Shown here piece after piece: positions 62,083-64,000 of a stretch of DNA of 64,000 bases. Every line of letters starts with the position of its first letter. Within the stretch, counting starts at the first letter, position 1. The DNA lies in assembly GCA_964007475.1 (NCBI GenBank), contig OZ023275.1, forward strand, positions 9,837,829-9,901,828, given 5' to 3'. The notes below the pieces were generated by a model. That model searched no databases, had not been told where the DNA came from, and saw nothing but the letters and a program-made list of their open reading frames with translations. A program made the translations under genes and the position numbers. This DNA comes from Hybos culiciformis (taxonomy: Eukaryota; Arthropoda; Insecta; Diptera; Hybotidae).

Positions 62083-64000
62083 TTCCACTATGATTCAATG
62101 CTAGGAATTCAATATTAGATTTATTCCGAAATGACATTGTTTCTTCTTTAAATTTAAGTTTTGATCGTTTTTATTTTTATTATAAAGATGAAAATTTTCG
62201 AATGATCTCAGTTTTAAATTTTGTGATATTGTTATGATGAAATTTGGCGGTAGGTTTAAGGTCGAATGAAGAATGGTATCACCCGTTGTCTTTTTACAGT
62301 GATATTCTCGATATGTGACTAGCCGTCTTGTAGAAAATGTAAAAAACTAAATGTAAAAATCAAAGATCCTTTAATAAGTTTTAATTTTTAACAAAGTTAA
62401 TGAATTCTGGATTTAAAAAAAATCAACCTTTTAAGATTATGTGTTACCATTTATGAGCAATTAATTATTGTTTTTTATTTATTCAATAAAATATGTAAAT
62501 ATGTTAAGAACGAGTCTAAAAAATATTTGTTTGTTAATTTTTAGTCTATTTTGAGTTAATATAATTTAATATAAAATTTTAATATAAAATTTAATATAAA
62601 ATTTAATATAAACATAAAATTACGCTTCTTTTGACATTTAAAAAATTAAAATCGAAGCAGTGGTTCGCGAGATATGAGCTCTCAAAGTTGAGGACAAAAA
62701 TTTCATATATAAATTTAATATGAAAAAATCGCTTTTCATCGGTTTTGAGGCTCTAGCTCAAAAACCAAAATATCTTTAATATAAAAATTTATTAGGAGAT
62801 TAAAATTCATAAAATTACGCTTCTTTTGACATTTAAAAAACGAACATTGCCTCGTTTTTAGCCAAAAAATTTACGGACTTTTACAATATGATTTCTTATG
62901 AATTATCAAGACCCTCTTCACCACATTATTGCAATATAAATGAAATATAATACCAAAGTATGGGTGTTGATGATATGACTTTTATATATTTTTTAGTGGT
63001 AAAATTGAATCAACTAGATTGTGTAAGAATTTCTTCGAATTTTCTGGACGATTTTTAAAACAAAAAATAAATTCTATATAAAATCTTATTTAAAAATATT
63101 TTCGCGGAATTTTGAAATTTACACATTTTACTTTATTAACCTGATTTAACTTTATTGATGTGATGATGCAAATAATTTTTAATTTAATTAAATTTTCTGG
63201 TTTGAAATATAATTAATAAATAACGCATCTTTAAGAATAAATATTGCATATTATAATTAGTCCAAATTTTCGTTATAAAAAATCCCAAAAAATGCCTTCC
63301 ATGCAATAATTGACCACATGAAAAGCTGAGTTTACCAAATATTTTCGTCTACGCCGTTAAATCATTTTAATAATAATATTGTGTTTTCAATTAAAACTTC
63401 CGATTAAAGGTTTCTTTCGATTTTATACGGTCACAATTAATTTAAGGACTAATTAAGTTATTGAATTTCAAATTTATACATATGTAATTATATTTTCATC
63501 TAAGTCGAAAAACCAACTTCGATAATTGTAATTTCCATGAAAATTTCACCTCATATTAAGATTTTACTTCATTTTCGATAATTCAGATTTAATTATTATA
63601 AAAAAATTGTTATTTTTGAATCTCTTTATGGAAAAAAGAAGTTCGATGTCACAACCAGCCATGTCTGGAAAATAATTTTTTTTTTTTTTTACTTAAAGAG
63701 CAGATGATATTTTGTGAAAATAAGACGATTATTTCTTTCTTCTCAATTTTATTTATTTTGATAAGGTTTAAGGTGTATACACATATATTATCGTTGTAAG
63801 ATCTTTATTATAAAATGAGAATGATAATTATATGTGGCACATAATGTTTTGTATACTTAATAAATAATTTGATATTTTGTAGACCGTACAATGTTACCCT
63901 TCTGTATTCCCTACCAATTTTTTTGATTAAATTCTTTTTTTTTTTAGAAATCAATCTAACCTTAAACTTAATGATAATAATATTTTTGTGATGACTGGTT
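62083..64000. other. AT-rich DNA with a dispersed repeat; no gene seen
   Basis: Contains a tandem run of ATTTAATATAAA units (about 62560-62610) and a 33-bp direct repeat (separate entry). Otherwise AT-rich and without coding signal. Confidence 0.5.
62613..62840 (+). repeat. Exact 33-bp direct repeat, 195 bp apart
   Basis: Copies at 62613-62645 and 62808-62840 both read CATAAAATTACGCTTCTTTT then GACATTTAAAAAA. Between them GGTTCGCGAGATATGAGCTC (62663) and a repeat of TTTAATATAAAA appear. This suggests a fragment of a dispersed or tandem repeat family with a unit of about 195 bp. Confidence 0.8.

Overview
This window looks like insect nuclear DNA. It is very AT-rich, with long A/T homopolymers, spliceosomal introns and many small non-autonomous transposable elements. 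It holds one recognisable gene: the 3' exons of the RasGAP gene known in Drosophila as raskol (CG42684), the fly counterpart of mammalian SYNGAP1, DAB2IP and RASAL2. The Gln/Asn/Ser-rich tail and the close match to the fly protein suggest a dipteran or another holometabolous insect. I cannot name the species.

Positions 1-35456 lie upstream of the first exon I can see. They are probably the last large intron or introns of the gene, or intron plus upstream DNA. I found no convincing coding exon there. The stretch does contain short tandem repeats (310-460, 2998-3045, 9018-9056), an inverted-repeat element at 4290-4554, a long-TIR MITE at 10855-11290, a hairpin element at 12175-12349, a 20-bp perfect palindrome at 16595, a hAT-type MITE with an exact 8-bp target duplication at 27040-27455, a TTAA-bounded element at 29951-30500, a perfect 16-bp palindrome at 31817, and a 16-bp-period array at 33953-34322.

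Positions 35457-39868 carry five coding exons on the + strand: 35457-35580, 35640-35767, 35979-39170, 39287-39530 and 39655-39868. The phases agree across all four introns. Together they encode about 1300 residues: the C-terminal part of a split PH domain, a C2 domain, a RasGAP domain with its arginine finger, a long low-complexity linker, and a C-terminal coiled coil. The product should be a membrane-associated GTPase-activating protein that switches off Ras/Rap signalling. The 3' UTR follows, with polyadenylation signals near 40625 and 40700.

Positions 40721-64000 show no confident gene. A CpG-bearing block at 44200-44340 and a possible first exon ending at a GTAAGT donor at 50043 are weak hints of another gene. 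A block at 52258-52418 contains a perfect CRE palindrome and looks regulatory. The region from 60.5 to 62.1 kb holds two transposon-like elements built from short units repeated in both orientations. One is 918 bp with TA ends and a 16-bp unit. The other is 532 bp with a 9-bp target duplication and about 19 copies of a TAACCGCG motif in both orientations. The TAACCGCG element shares its terminal motif with the element at 4.3 kb and is the most unusual structure in the window.
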